NCBI RefSeq assembly: GCF_029537235.1
Contig: NZ_CP120638.1
Location: forward strand, 558,001-622,000
DNA from: Rhizobium sp. 32-5/1
Lineage (GTDB): Bacteria; Pseudomonadota; Alphaproteobacteria; Rhizobiales; Rhizobiaceae
Direction of reading: 5' to 3'
DNA length: 64,000 nt
Under the pieces are notes generated by a model. That model saw nothing but the letters and a program-made list of their open reading frames with translations, ran no database searches and was not told the DNA's origin. Both the position numbers and the translations under genes were made by a program. Shown piece after piece: positions 44,584-54,434 of the stretch. Every line of letters begins with the position of its first letter. Positions within the stretch are counted from its first letter, which is position 1.

Positions 44584-44659
44584 GGGCGATTAGCTCAGTT
44601 GGTAGAGCGCCTCGTTTACACCGAGGATGTCGGCGGTTCGAGTCCGTCATCGCCCACCA
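44584..44659 (+). tRNA. tRNA-Val (TAC)
   Basis: 76 nt cloverleaf beginning GGGCGATTAGCTCAGTTGG. Acceptor GGGCGAT pairs with ATCGCCC; anticodon stem CCTCG/CGAGG with loop TTTACAC gives TAC; T loop GGTTCGAGTCC; encoded ACCA end. Confidence 0.97.
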
Positions 44660-44775
44660 TCTTCTCCTTCCGCCTTTGTGTAATATTCGTTTTTTATCGG
44701 TTACTATTGCGCCGCATGGTCACCTCATCGCTATTTTCGTTGAGGCGAGAAGCGTCGCGACTTCTTTGTAGTGCT

Positions 44776-45623
44776 TCATGTGATGCTCCTGGCCTCTAGA
44801 GGATCGAAGGAGCTCCTTTTAAGCCCAGCGAACACGTCCTGGGCTTGTTTGGCCGCAATCGCTATCGCCTCTTTTTTGACAACCACAAACGTCTGGCCGT
44901 TCTTCTTGACGCGCGGCGCCGATTTATCCGCATAACGCTTCGCAATGGAGCGCATCTTTCCACCGGCCTTGGAAAGGTTTCTTTTCATCGCAGAAAATGT
45001 CTCTGTAGCCGGTATTTTGGAGGCCACTTTCTGAAGTCCTTGCCCGATGCAGTCGGAATACGCCGCACCGCCGATACCTCTGCACGACGATTGGAATTCT
45101 CGGATATGTCGAAGAATGATATGCTTTAACTTCTTATCGTAGGCTAAAGCTTTTGCGGCTGCGGAAGCCGCCGCATGCTCGGCTTTTCGTGTTTTCGCAC
45201 TTTCGGACCTGCTACGCGCCGCAGCGGCGGGCGATACTGCTTCATCTGCGGGATCGGCACCAGCTTCCGGATCGACCGAGGGATCCGTTCCCCCGGTGAC
45301 CGGGCTTGGATCTCCAGCACCGATGCTTCCGCCAGTATCGGTTGTGCCGCCGTTGTCGATGGTTCCACCGCCAAGGTCTGGGTCGCTTGGCGTGCTAGGG
45401 CTACCGCCGGTGTCCGTCCCACCGCTGTCGTCGGTCCCTCCCACACCAGAACCGTCGCTATCCCCGCCGTCATCCGATCCCCCATCCGCCCCTCGCCACC
45501 CGAGTCGTGCGGTTCACTTGAATCTTGGGCAAAGGTGCTTGGTGCGGTGCTTGAAATGAAAACGAAGGTGGTTAGACCCAACACTATCAACAAAATACAG
45601 GTTTGGAAAAACTTAAAGAACAT
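44776..45623 (-). CDS. Secreted Gly/Asp-rich protein with basic C-terminal half, one apparent frameshift
   Basis: About 282 residues when repaired; family not recognised. Start ATG 45623 with GGGGG upstream; signal peptide FFKFFQTCILLIVLGLTTFV... ending near TFAQ. Then an acidic Gly/Asp/Ser/Thr repeat region (DGGSDD, DSDGSG, GGTDDSGGTDTGG, GGTTDTGGS), an Ala-rich stretch, and a Lys/Arg-rich C-terminal domain with two cysteines (SSCRG and SDCIG). The frame changes at a C4 run at 45489-45492; one extra base makes both parts continuous. The upstream DNA is AT-rich, unlike the neighbours, suggesting transfer. Confidence 0.55.
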
Positions 45624-45996
45624 TGATACCCCCAATATATTGTTACTTTTATATACAATCGCCTATATATTCGTAAATTCTTATTTATAATATCAAATCC
45701 ACTAGGATTCCGTCCTCCGTCATAATTTGACGGAGAAAATTGTTTTTGCAATCAGGTAATCGTAACAACAGCGATGCTGTTCTGTTATTTTTAAACTCAA
45801 AACCAAGTAGAGTGTTTCGGGCATTATCGCGTGATTGAAGCAACCGACCTTATCGTCAAGCATTCTCTCAATTGCAGATTTTATTTCCCGCCCCGCGTCG
45901 ACAGCCGCAATGTCATTACGATCGAATCGTAATGTTGCTGTACCCTGGAAAGTTGAATTAAAATTTGCATTTACGGAATCGAAAATCTGTAAACAG
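45624..45996. other. AT-rich region upstream of the Gly/Asp-rich gene
   Basis: Contains the probable minus-strand promoter of the secreted protein gene (very AT-rich at 45640-45710), an inverted repeat CTCCGTCA/TGACGGAG at 45715-45735, a perfect palindrome at 45914-45934 and the possible gene remnant listed separately. Its base composition is distinctly lower in GC than the 46-50 kb genes. Confidence 0.5.
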
Positions 45997-46013
45997 TTAA
46001 ATCCTATGGAGCG
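45720..46013 (-). pseudogene. Possible small gene or remnant without a clear start
   Basis: A minus-strand frame stays open for 97 codons, beginning inside the end of the YhaN-like gene in another frame and ending TGA at 45720-45722. The translation looks protein-like (TLRFDRNDIAAVDAGREI, then KSAIERMLDD) but there is no ATG/GTG/TTG with a binding site before the middle. It may be the tail of a gene lost by rearrangement, or chance. Confidence 0.25.
45914..45934. repeat. Perfect 9-bp inverted repeat
   Basis: CATTACGAT-CGA-ATCGTAATG. No T-run follows on either strand, so it is more like a protein binding site than a terminator. It lies inside the possible gene remnant. Confidence 0.5.
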
Positions 46014-49000
46014 TCACGCCAGAGCAAGCCCGCGTGGCAATATCGCAAAGATGCTCATGATGGGTGAGATAGATCACCTGCCCCACCTGCGCCATATCCG
46101 CCATCAGGCCGAAGGCATGCTCGGCGCGACCGTCATCGAAGGTTTCCATGATGTCATCGGCGATGAAGGGCAGGCTTTCGCGGGTGGCGGCAATCTCGTG
46201 ATAACCGGCCATGCGCAGCGCCAGATAGAGCTGGAAGCGCGTCCCTTTGGAAAGATCGTCCGCGACCTTCGAAGCCCCGCTCGCGGCATTGGCGATCAGA
46301 AACTCACGGCCGTTCTCGCTTTGGGTCGACAGATCAGCATATTCGCCGCCACTGATCCTGTTGAAGGCGGCGGACGCGCGTTGCATCATCGCACTGCGGT
46401 GGCGCTCGCGGTAAAGCCTGAGCGCCATTTCCGTGGAAAGGATGCCGGCGCGCAGCCTCAGATAACTTATCGCCTTTTCCTCGATATCGATCAGGATCGT
46501 GCGCCGCCGCTCCTCCAGATGCGCCGCCCGGTCGTCACCTCCAATCGCGGCAAGAGCCTTTTCGGCCTCGCGACGTTCGGCATGGGCCTCGGCCGCATCG
46601 CGGTCGCACTCTTCCAAATGCAGTTCGAGCGCTGCGAGATCGCGATCGAGCTCGCCGGCATCGACGACCGCAAGGATCGCTTCGGCTTCTTCGACGCTCG
46701 CGACCTTCAGCCGGGCGCAAAGATCACGACCCGTTTCAGTGATGCGCTCGCGCAGGCGCTCCCGCACCTTGGCCGCCTCCAGCCGCACACTGACCTCGAC
46801 CAATGATCTCGCAGCAGAAAAAGACCAGCATCTCGTCTTTCAGCGCATCATTCCGGTTTTTCCTCCGCAACGATCCGCCGTTCCGCCTGCTTGTCGTCGC
46901 TCTCCCCGGCCAGCCGTTTTAAAAGGGCATGATTCTCCCGCAGGCCGGAAAGCCGCGCCTTGATCTCCATGAAGGCCGGGAGTGGCTCGGGGGCATCGAT
47001 ACCCAGCCGTTCGGCGATGGTGTCGACCGCGGTTCGGAAGGCCGCCTGATCCCTGCGCATGCCGTCGATGCGATGATCGAGATCCGACTTGCGCTGCAAC
47101 AGTTTTTCAAGGTCCTGAAGAGCGGCGAGCACGGGGGCTATCTCGGAAGGCGTGACAGGCCGATCCTGCTGGCCAAGCCAGGTCGAGGCCGTTGCGTCCG
47201 TCCAATCCGATGTCCAGCCCTGCAGCGCCTTTTCGGCGGCGGCCAGCGCCTCGCTGCGCATCTCCAATGCCTTCTCGGTCCGTTCCACCGCTTCCGCCGC
47301 CGCGCTCGTCCGGCTGCGCAAGGCCTGCACCTGCGTCACAAGGCCGTCGGCAAAAACCACGGCATCGTCCAGATGATCCGGAACATCCTCTGCCCCGAAG
47401 CGGAGCAACTGAGACATCAATCGCTCGCGGAGCGCCGCTTCGTCGTCAACTGCCGATTCCAGCTCCTTTGGGCCGCCCGTAGCGCGGTGCAGGCTTCAAG
47501 GACCGCAAGACGCCGCGGCAGCCACGCTTCCAGCTGTGCGAGCGGAATCTCTTCTGGAAGGCTGCAAAGACGAGCGGCCGAGGCGACCGTGGTCATCAAT
47601 TCATCGAGGGATAGACGGTTTTCTGATTCTTGCTGTTCGAACGTCGCGAGCCGCGCCTCGCGTTCCGCAAGCGACAGAGAAAGCCCCTCGCCTCTGCCAG
47701 CCTTTCCGATTGCGCCAGCCTAACGGCCGAAGCCTCGTCGTCCCGCTTCATCGCATTTTCGAAAGTCGTTGCAGTCGTCCGGTCGAGCGCCTCAAGATGC
47801 CGGCTCCAGGCCTCGTCACGGCTTGCACGCAGCGCAAGTGCAACATTATCGACCGCAAAATGGCCAAGCCGCGTCAATTCCTCGAGCCGGCCACGTTCAG
47901 CAGCCAACCCGGCGCGTTCTTCGGCCATCCGGTCCCGAAGTCGCTCCCCGGTTGCGTCTATAGCCGCCAACCGACGCTTCCAGTCGCTAATCTCACCATT
48001 CGTCGGCGCCGACATCGCCGAAAGATCGTCGACCTTTCCTTTGAACGGCAAAAGAGCGGCCAAGTGCTCGTCAAGCGCATCTTCCAGGGTCGCAATCTCG
48101 CGCTTGGCAGCCTTTTGCCGGCGCATGCAGTCATCCTGGCGAATCTGCCGCAAGAGATCGGCGAGCGCCGTCGGATCGGGTATGGCGTCGTTCGTGCTAT
48201 CGCCATTCAGCTTGGCGAATGCGGCCGCGGCGGCCTCGCTCGCCTGCCTTGCCAGTTGGAGCTCCGATTGTGCGGATGCCAGCTTTTCGGCAAGACCGGA
48301 ATGGCGCTGCGCCAGTTCCTGCAACCGCCCGGTGACGGCGGCGGGCAGGACAAGCGATGCTGGCTCCTCATCCGAGGCTCGACCCAGACGGGCCAGCAGT
48401 CGGGCGATTTCGCTCAAGACCCTTTCGCGTTCCTCCAGCCGCGAAGGCATGTCCTCAAGCGCGGTTAAATGACGTGCTTCGAGACCGGAACGCTCCAGTT
48501 CGGCGATCATCGGCTCCACCGCCAGCACGGAATCGTCGATTGTTATTCCGTCGATCTCATTCTGGCGGCGTCGAAGATCGGCGTCGATCTGGGCAAGGCG
48601 TGTCGACAGCTCGGCATCCCGCTGCATCAGTTGCGGCAAAAGCGCGTGCCATGCGGCTGGTGGCTCCGCCGGATCGTCACCGTCGCCGGCAAGTTCGCCG
48701 CGAAGCCCACGCAGACGCTCCAGCAATGCAAGTGCCCCGATCTTGTCACGCGTGAAATCAAGCGACAGCCGCGCATCGGTTCGTGCCGCCGCCGCCTTGC
48801 CGTGTTTTTCCACCGCCTTGTCGCACTTGTTGCGCAGCACGGCATAGTCCCGCGCATTGATGTCGATTGCGGCTTTCTGGTCTTTCAGCGCATCAAGCTC
48901 GGCCTTGAGCTCACCCAGGTGGTGCTTGCGTCCCTGCGGCTTGAAGAAACCGTCCGCCTCGGCCTTGAGGGCGGAGAGGATGGCGTTGCTGTCAGGCATC

Positions 49001-49466
49001 CCGGAGCTTGCAGAAAACAGCAGGGTGCCGAGTTCCCCCTCACTTTTCAGGATGCTTTCACCGCCCTTTTCGATGCTGTCGTCATCAAGCGAAAACATCA
49101 TCCTGTAGGTTGTCCGGTCGATCGATCCGAGCGCGCCGGAAAAAGGTTGTCCGGCAGCGGCTGCTCGTCCGGCCCCAGCAGCGTGTTCTGCTTGCGCTTG
49201 ACCCGGTAGGCCTCCAGAACCCGACCGCCCGCCTCCATTTCGCCGCCGACCCGCATGGTCGGATAGGGGTGCAGGAAGCCGTAGCCGCTCGAATGTTCGA
49301 TGCCGAAGAGCAAATCGAGAAAGGCCGAGAAGAGTGTCGATTTGCCGGCCTCGTTCGGGCCATAGACCACGTGCAGGTCGGGACTTCCCGCCTTCTTTGC
49401 CCCGAAATCGAGGCTGCGTCCGGTGAATTTGCCATAGCGCACGAGATCAAGCCGGTTGAGCCGCAT
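45997..49466 (-). CDS. YhaN/SbcC-like ATPase, five apparent frameshifts
   Basis: Large SMC-like ATPase, about 1156 residues when repaired. Start MRLNRLDLVRYGKF; Walker A in VYGPNEAGKSTLFSAF; long Glu/Ala/Arg coiled coils; C-terminal ATPase lobe with signature-like LSKGTRFQLYLALRMAGY and Walker B SLPFIADDIMETFDD. It shares TGATG with the upstream SbcD-like gene, so the two act together, as in Rad50-Mre11-type complexes. Breaks lie at homopolymers: 49140-49144, 47684-47687, 47465-47466, 46857-46861 (two bases short) and 46818-46822 (two bases short). True decay cannot be excluded, but the pattern matches errors elsewhere in the window. Confidence 0.75.
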
Positions 49467-50748
49467 CAGGCCTGGCCCTCCGCGTCCACGCCCGCGCCAT
49501 GCAGGCGGGCGAGCACGTCGTCGCTCCTTCCCGCGCACTGCTTGTCAGCAAGCCGTCGATTGCAGCCTCATCCTTCTCCAGTCGTTCGCGGATTTCCCGC
49601 GGCAGCTGCCCCAGCAGTTCTTTCAGCGTCTCGCCGATCTGCTGGCGAAAGGCATGGGAAGGCAATACGTCCCCGCGGACAAGACCGGCGATTTCCTCGA
49701 TCGGGTCCGGGCCGCCCTGGACGTTGTCGGTACCGGGCGCCTTACAGGACACCTCGACCTTTTCGATCCAGCAGCCGGGACAAGCGGCTGCCAGATTGCT
49801 CATCTCCGCCATCAGAAATTCCGGATCGCGCCTAAGCTTCCACGACAGCGATGTCGTGCCGATCAAGTGCATGCGCAGGATCAGTTGTTCCGCAACCGTC
49901 CGCTGCCGGATCGATGCGATGGCTTGGCCGGCAATCTCGATCATCTGCGGCCATTCCTCAAGGGCGTTCAGATCGACCCTCAACCGCTCGAACACGGCGT
50001 GGCCGATGGCGCGCTCGACCGCCGTCAGCCGGCCGTCATCCTCCACTGTCACCAGCGTCACGGTCTTGGCGCCGGCCTCGTTGACGTCCCGCCCCTGCGG
50101 CATGCCGGGCATGACGATCAGCGGTTTTTCGCTGTGCACCTGCCGCTGGTGCACGTGCCCTAGTGCCCAGTAATCGAAACCTTGGCGGGCAAGTTCGGCG
50201 ACGCTGCAGGGCGCGTAGGGATCATGTCCCGGCGCACCGGCCAGACTGGTGTGCAGCATGCCGATATTAACGGCATCAGCAATCGGCGCCTGGAAGGAGG
50301 AAAGCAGACTGTCCGGTGCATGCGGATTGTCGAAGCCAACGCCGTGGATGTGAACTTCCCGGCCGTTGTCTAAGGTCTTGGCAAGCACCGGCTTCACGCG
50401 CCCCGAAAAGAGATGCACATTTACTGGTAACGTCAGCTCCTTCTTGATGGTCGATTGGGAATCGTGATTGCCGCGGATGAGGAACACCCGGATGCCGGCC
50501 TGCTCAAGCCGGCGCAGTTCGCTGGCCAAATAGAGTGCGGTGTTCATCGATGTCTGCGATCCGTCATAGAGATCGCCCGCCACCAGAAGCGCATCCACCT
50601 CTTCTGCAAGGCACAGATCGACAATTGTTTCCAGAGCCTTGCGCGACGCGCCGCGCACGAGTTCGGCAAGGTCAGGATTTTTCAAGGCCAGACTGCGCAG
50701 CGGGGAATCAAGGTGAAGGTCGGCGGTGTGGACAAATCGAAAGGGCAT
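49466..50748 (-). CDS. SbcD/Mre11-like metallophosphoesterase, one apparent frameshift
   Basis: DNA repair exonuclease-type phosphoesterase, about 428 residues. Metal motifs: FVHTADLHLDSPL, LVAGDLYDG, IRGNHDSQS and the late HVH in LGHVHQRQ. In the printed frame the last 25 residues are aberrant. One more G at 49526-49527 yields EGSDDVLARLHGAG and a stop whose TGATG contains the start of the ATPase gene, which strongly supports the repair. Matches the YhaO partner of YhaN in other bacteria; a role in DNA end processing is inferred. Confidence 0.85.
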
Positions 50749-50930
50749 ACCTGACCATGGCCCGTGCGGCGGCTTTACGTCAATGGCGCGCGATCACGGC
50801 GCAGATGCCATGCATGCCTTTCCCCCGGCTCAAGCTATTTATAGCCCTGGAATAATGGTTTTGGATCGACTCAGGCAGAAAGATATTGACAGCGGCAAGA
50901 ATGTCGTAGCAACAACTACATGACTGCCAT

Positions 50931-50959
50931 TTGACATGGCCCCTCACAATCTCCATATC
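50931..50959 (+). promoter_or_regulatory. Candidate promoter of the MarR gene
   Basis: TTGACA-N17-CATATC. Transcription would start near 50966, at an in-frame ATG, so the mRNA could be leaderless. GTAG and CTAC arms 14 bases across (50906-50919) just upstream could be part of an operator. Confidence 0.4.
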
Positions 50960-50965
50960 ATGGTA

Positions 50966-51439
50966 ATGAAAAGTACATTCGAAGTCTCAGACAAACTCTT
51001 CGAGCTTTACCATCGGGTCCACCGGCTGGTGAACGAATCCATGACCGAAGAGGGCGTGTCGCTGGCGCGCAGCAAATTTCTTTTCTTTCTGAGCAAACTT
51101 GGTCCCTGTCGCTCGACGGATATTGCTTGCGCGCTGAATTTTGCCCCGCGCACGGTGACGGAGGCGATCGACGGACTGGAGCGCGACAAGCTCGTTGTGC
51201 GCAAGCCCGATCCGGAAGATCGCCGCGCCAAAATCGTCTCGATCACGGAAGTGGGCCGCGTCGTGCTTGAGGCAGCCGAGCATCCGCGCAAGCAACTGAT
51301 CGACGAAATCTTCTCGGCGCTCGACGACAACCAACTCGACCAGATGTACGACATCGTCAGCCGCCTTGTGGCCAAGGCCGACGATATCCGCAAGCGCAAG
51401 GAAGAAGGCGAAGCAGGGCTGGATCAGGCCGCCCAGTAG
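50966..51439 (+). CDS. MarR family transcriptional regulator
   Basis: Winged-helix regulator, about 157 residues (MKSTFEVSDKLFELYHRVHRL). Recognition region CRSTDIACALNFAPRTVTEA and wing KPDPEDRRAKIVSIT are typical. In-frame ATGs at 50936 and 50960 are alternatives; I choose 50966 because the promoter candidate at 50931 overlaps the earliest start. No obvious target gene beside it: its neighbours are the nuclease pair (divergent) and a secreted phytase-like gene (convergent). Confidence 0.85.
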   Translation: MKSTFEVSDKLFELYHRVHRLVNESMTEEGVSLARSKFLFFLSKLGPCRSTDIACALNFAPRTVTEAIDGLERDKLVVRKPDPEDRRAKIVSITEVGRVVLEAAEHPRKQLIDEIFSALDDNQLDQMYDIVSRLVAKADDIRKRKEEGEAGLDQAAQ

Positions 51440-51519
51440 CTGGTCGCCCGGTAGCCAGCCACGCGACAGATGAGCCGGATCGCCGCTTCCCGTTTCAATA
51501 CACACATCCCCATCAAACG

Positions 51520-51556
51520 AAGAAGGCCGGGTCATCATGTCCCGGCCTTCTCCATC
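51520..51556. terminator. Bidirectional terminator between convergent genes
   Basis: GAAGGCCGGG and CCCGGCCTTC arms (51522-51531 and 51541-51550) with a 9-base loop, lying between the convergent MarR and phytase-like genes. T-rich tails are short on both strands. Confidence 0.65.
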
Positions 51557-51572
51557 GTATGATGTCCCCAAC

Positions 51573-53768
51573 TTACATGGCGTTCATCGTACCGATCTGG
51601 AAGAACAGCGTTTCGCCAGAGGAATCATCGACACCGTCATTGTCGGTAACGACATAGCCGGTGCCTGCGGCATCGACGGTGAAGCCTTCGACCTTGTCGA
51701 CGACGTAGCCGCCGAGCGCCTTGAAATCAGGGATAAGGTCGCGAACCTCTTCCTTCTTCACGACAGGCAGTTCGCCGCCGAGCTTGGCAGGCTTGAGATC
51801 AGCGAGCGCTACGCGATAGATCTTCTTGAGCTTTGCTGCGTCACCGATCAGGTTGTCACGCTCGATGATGTAGGCGTGGTCGCCATGGACGGTGATTTCG
51901 GAAAGACCAACCCAGCCTTCTTCAGCCTTTTCAAGCGGGTAGCGCACGCCGCCCCATTCCTTGGAGGCCGGATTGTAGGACAGGAGCTTCACGAAGCCTT
52001 TTTCATCGTCCTTCCACTCGCGCTGCACAGCCATCCAGAGCGTCAGGTCATCGCCTTTGCCGACGCTGGTGATACCTTCGAAGCCGGAGCGGATTTCGCT
52101 TGCGCGCAGTTCTTCCGGAAGAGCGATTTCAGCCTTGATCGCACCCTTGGCGTTCACATGGATGATGGCGTTTGCATAGAGCTTGCCGGCATCGCCCTCT
52201 GACGCCAGCCAGAAGCCGCCTTCGCCATCGTTCGTGATGCCTTCGATATCGAGCTTCTGCGCCGGGGCGCCATCGCGCGTCACGGTCAGCGCGTCGGTGA
52301 TCACCGCCGGCGACTTGGTGGCATCGATCGTGAAGATGCGCGGCTGAGACGAATAGACGGAATCGTTGACGGCATGGAGCATGCCCGGCTTGCCTTCAAC
52401 TGCAGCAAGGCCCGAGAGAGCGCCGAAGCCGAGCGGCACGCCATCCTTTTCGGCCGACGTGATCTGCGGATAGGCGGCCTTGCCCTCGGCGCGCTCATAG
52501 ATCATCACATGGGAACGGGCCCCGCCATCCTCAACGAGATCGACCTCGTTGGCGGTCGCGAACAGATTGCGGCCGGAAATAGCCACGGCACCCTCGGGCG
52601 AAACGCCGGATGGCAGAAGCTGCAGCAATTGCGGCTCGGCGCCCGTGTCCTTGTAGACCCCGACGATCGAGGCGCGTTCGGCCAGCACGAAGAACAGATT
52701 GTCTTCACCGAACTTTGCGGCTTCCAGACCTTCCGGCTCGACGCCTTTAGCGGCCGAACGCTTGTCCGGGTAGTGGCCGATCGCGGCGACAGCATGCTCG
52801 AAGCTTGAGCCCGACTCGTAAGCGATCTTGCCTGTCTTGTCGAAGATCGTGAAGCTGCGCGAACCGCCTTCATAGTCGCCTTCATTGGCAACGACCAGGC
52901 GATTGTCGTCCAGCCATTTCACGGCATCCGGCTCGCGCTTGACGCTGGACAGATCCTGCGAGAACGACAGCGCGCCGTCCCTCTTTGCGTCAACCTGCTG
53001 GAGATCGACAGTGCCGGCGGAGAAGTGCGTCTTCACCGCGGCGGACTTGCCGTCGATGATGACGATATGATTGTTTTCCTGCAGCGTCAGCGCGATTTCG
53101 CCAAGCCCGTTGAACGAAACGAATTCCGGCTCAGGATCGTCACCGGCAATATCGGCAAGACCCGTCAGGCTGACATGCTTGATCGACGCGCAATCGGCGG
53201 TGCCGTCCTTCAGCGAAACGATGACGAGATCACCGGCCGGCATTTGCGGGATCTGGCCGTCGTTCAGATCTTCGTCGCGCTCATTTTCGATGGCGATAGC
53301 GGCAAGCGTTCCATCCTTGCTGATCGCGACCGAATCCGGCTGACCGCCGAGATCGCAGGTTTCATCAACCTTTTTCGTGGCGACATCGACAGTGGCGAGA
53401 AAGCCGGACGGCTTGACGAAGTTTTCGCGCGTGTTGACCGCGACCAGAGCCTTGGTCCCGACGGCTGCAACGGAGGTCGGTTCGCCTTCAAACGACACCA
53501 CGCCGCCGGCCTTCGGTGCCTTGGCGTCGGTGATATCAATGAAGCCGATCGCCTTCAGCGGGCTGTCGGAATAGATCAGAGTCATGCCGTCGGGCGTGGC
53601 CGTGATGATTTCGGCTGAGGTGACCGACTTCTTGTCGGTCCCAGCAGGCAGGTTGCCGGCAACGGCAAACGAAGAAATGCGGTTGAAAACGGGTTCGGCA
53701 AAAGCCGGTGAAACAGTGGATGCGGCAAGCGCTGCTGCGAGTGCTGCGGAAATGGAAATCGTCTTCAT
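51573..53768 (-). CDS. Secreted phytase/esterase-like beta-propeller protein
   Basis: 731 residues from ATG 53768 (GGAGGGGC binding site). Signal peptide MKTISISAALAAALAAS...AFA. The first half has choice-of-anchor/YncE-like propeller repeats (PDSVAISKDGTLAAIAIENE; EGDYEGGSRSFTIFD). The second half matches the phytase-like esterase domain (GVEPEGLEAAKFGE; DIEGITNDGEGGFWLASEGD; GFEGITSVGKGDDLTLWMAV). The substrate is probably a phosphoester, but that is inferred from the family. A PhoB-like box precedes the gene, so induction by phosphate limitation is likely. Confidence 0.82.
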   Translation of the reverse strand: MKTISISAALAAALAASTVSPAFAEPVFNRISSFAVAGNLPAGTDKKSVTSAEIITATPDGMTLIYSDSPLKAIGFIDITDAKAPKAGGVVSFEGEPTSVAAVGTKALVAVNTRENFVKPSGFLATVDVATKKVDETCDLGGQPDSVAISKDGTLAAIAIENERDEDLNDGQIPQMPAGDLVIVSLKDGTADCASIKHVSLTGLADIAGDDPEPEFVSFNGLGEIALTLQENNHIVIIDGKSAAVKTHFSAGTVDLQQVDAKRDGALSFSQDLSSVKREPDAVKWLDDNRLVVANEGDYEGGSRSFTIFDKTGKIAYESGSSFEHAVAAIGHYPDKRSAAKGVEPEGLEAAKFGEDNLFFVLAERASIVGVYKDTGAEPQLLQLLPSGVSPEGAVAISGRNLFATANEVDLVEDGGARSHVMIYERAEGKAAYPQITSAEKDGVPLGFGALSGLAAVEGKPGMLHAVNDSVYSSQPRIFTIDATKSPAVITDALTVTRDGAPAQKLDIEGITNDGEGGFWLASEGDAGKLYANAIIHVNAKGAIKAEIALPEELRASEIRSGFEGITSVGKGDDLTLWMAVQREWKDDEKGFVKLLSYNPASKEWGGVRYPLEKAEEGWVGLSEITVHGDHAYIIERDNLIGDAAKLKKIYRVALADLKPAKLGGELPVVKKEEVRDLIPDFKALGGYVVDKVEGFTVDAAGTGYVVTDNDGVDDSSGETLFFQIGTMNAM

Positions 53769-53821
53769 GAAATAGCCCCTCCGGAACGTTTGGAACGATG
53801 GTGGGGTTGTGGTCTGGCTGT

Positions 53822-53839
53822 GTAACAAGCGAATGACAG
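53822..53839 (-). promoter_or_regulatory. PhoB-box-like sequence
   Basis: Minus-strand CTGTCAT-TCGC-TTGTTAC: two 7-base units with a 4-base gap, the first a perfect and the second a partial match (5 of 7 allowing C/T) to the Pho box. It lies 54 bases before the phytase-like start. Confidence 0.5.
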
Positions 53840-53849
53840 GTTGTGCCCA

Positions 53850-53881
53850 AACGAAAAGAGGCCCGGGAAAACCCGGGCCTC
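53850..53881 (-). terminator. Terminator after the HU gene
   Basis: Minus-strand GAGGCCCGGG-TTTT-CCCGGGCCTC followed by TTTTCGTTT, 62 bases past the hupB stop. Confidence 0.85.
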
Positions 53882-53942
53882 CAGACAACCTGCGATCCAC
53901 CTCATGCGAGAAGCATGCCATGCCGCAGATGAAACATGAAAC

Positions 53943-54215
53943 TTAGTTGACGGCGTCCTTCAGACCCTTGCCGGCAGTGAACTTCGGCACGTTTCGTGCC
54001 GGAATGTCAACTTCTGCACCGGTGGACGGGTTGCGACCCTTGGATGCTTCGCGGCGGCTTACGGAGAAGTTTCCGAAACCGACGAGACGGACGTCGCCGC
54101 CATTCTTCAGTTCTGACTGGACAACTTCAAAGATAGCATCAACTGCGGAAGATGCGTCGGTCTTCGAGAGACCGGCCTTCTCGGCAACTGCCGACACGAG
54201 CTCATTTTTGTTCAT
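53943..54215 (-). CDS. hupB: DNA-binding protein HU
   Basis: Histone-like nucleoid protein, 90 residues (MNKNELVSAVAEKAGLSKTD). The DNA-gripping arm GFGNFSVSRREASKGRNPST and PKFTAGKGLKDAVN end are typical. Binding site AGGGGTGG upstream of ATG 54215; the frame is open 10 codons further but those do not fit the family. Downstream of lon, a common arrangement, with terminators on both sides. Confidence 0.96.
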   Translation of the reverse strand: MNKNELVSAVAEKAGLSKTDASSAVDAIFEVVQSELKNGGDVRLVGFGNFSVSRREASKGRNPSTGAEVDIPARNVPKFTAGKGLKDAVN

Positions 54216-54347
54216 GTTTCCACCCCTTTCATACTGGTTCGACACGAATTAATTTTCAAGCCGGGGCTAGCATACGCGTTGACCCCGCCTTGGCAAACCC
54301 AATCGCCCTGAATGCCCGGCAATGCAAGGCTTTGCGTGAGGTTTTAC

Positions 54348-54376
54348 ATAAAAAAGACCGGCAGTGATGCCGGTCT
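54348..54376 (-). terminator. Terminator after lon
   Basis: Minus-strand GACCGGC-ATCACT-GCCGGTC followed by TTTTTTATG, 59 bases past the lon stop. Confidence 0.85.
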
Positions 54377-54434
54377 CCAAGGTTTTTGTGCCGAAGTGGT
54401 GCGGGCACCACAAATCGGCAGGAAAATTGCCGAC

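Noticed and set aside
44584..46013. Integrative element at tRNA-Val with att sites
   Set aside because: No integrase gene and no second copy of the tRNA 3' end were found, so only an accessory patch is claimed.
45835..46806. 323-codon plus-strand frame over the YhaN-like C-terminus
   Set aside because: Antisense to a conserved ATPase lobe on the minus strand.
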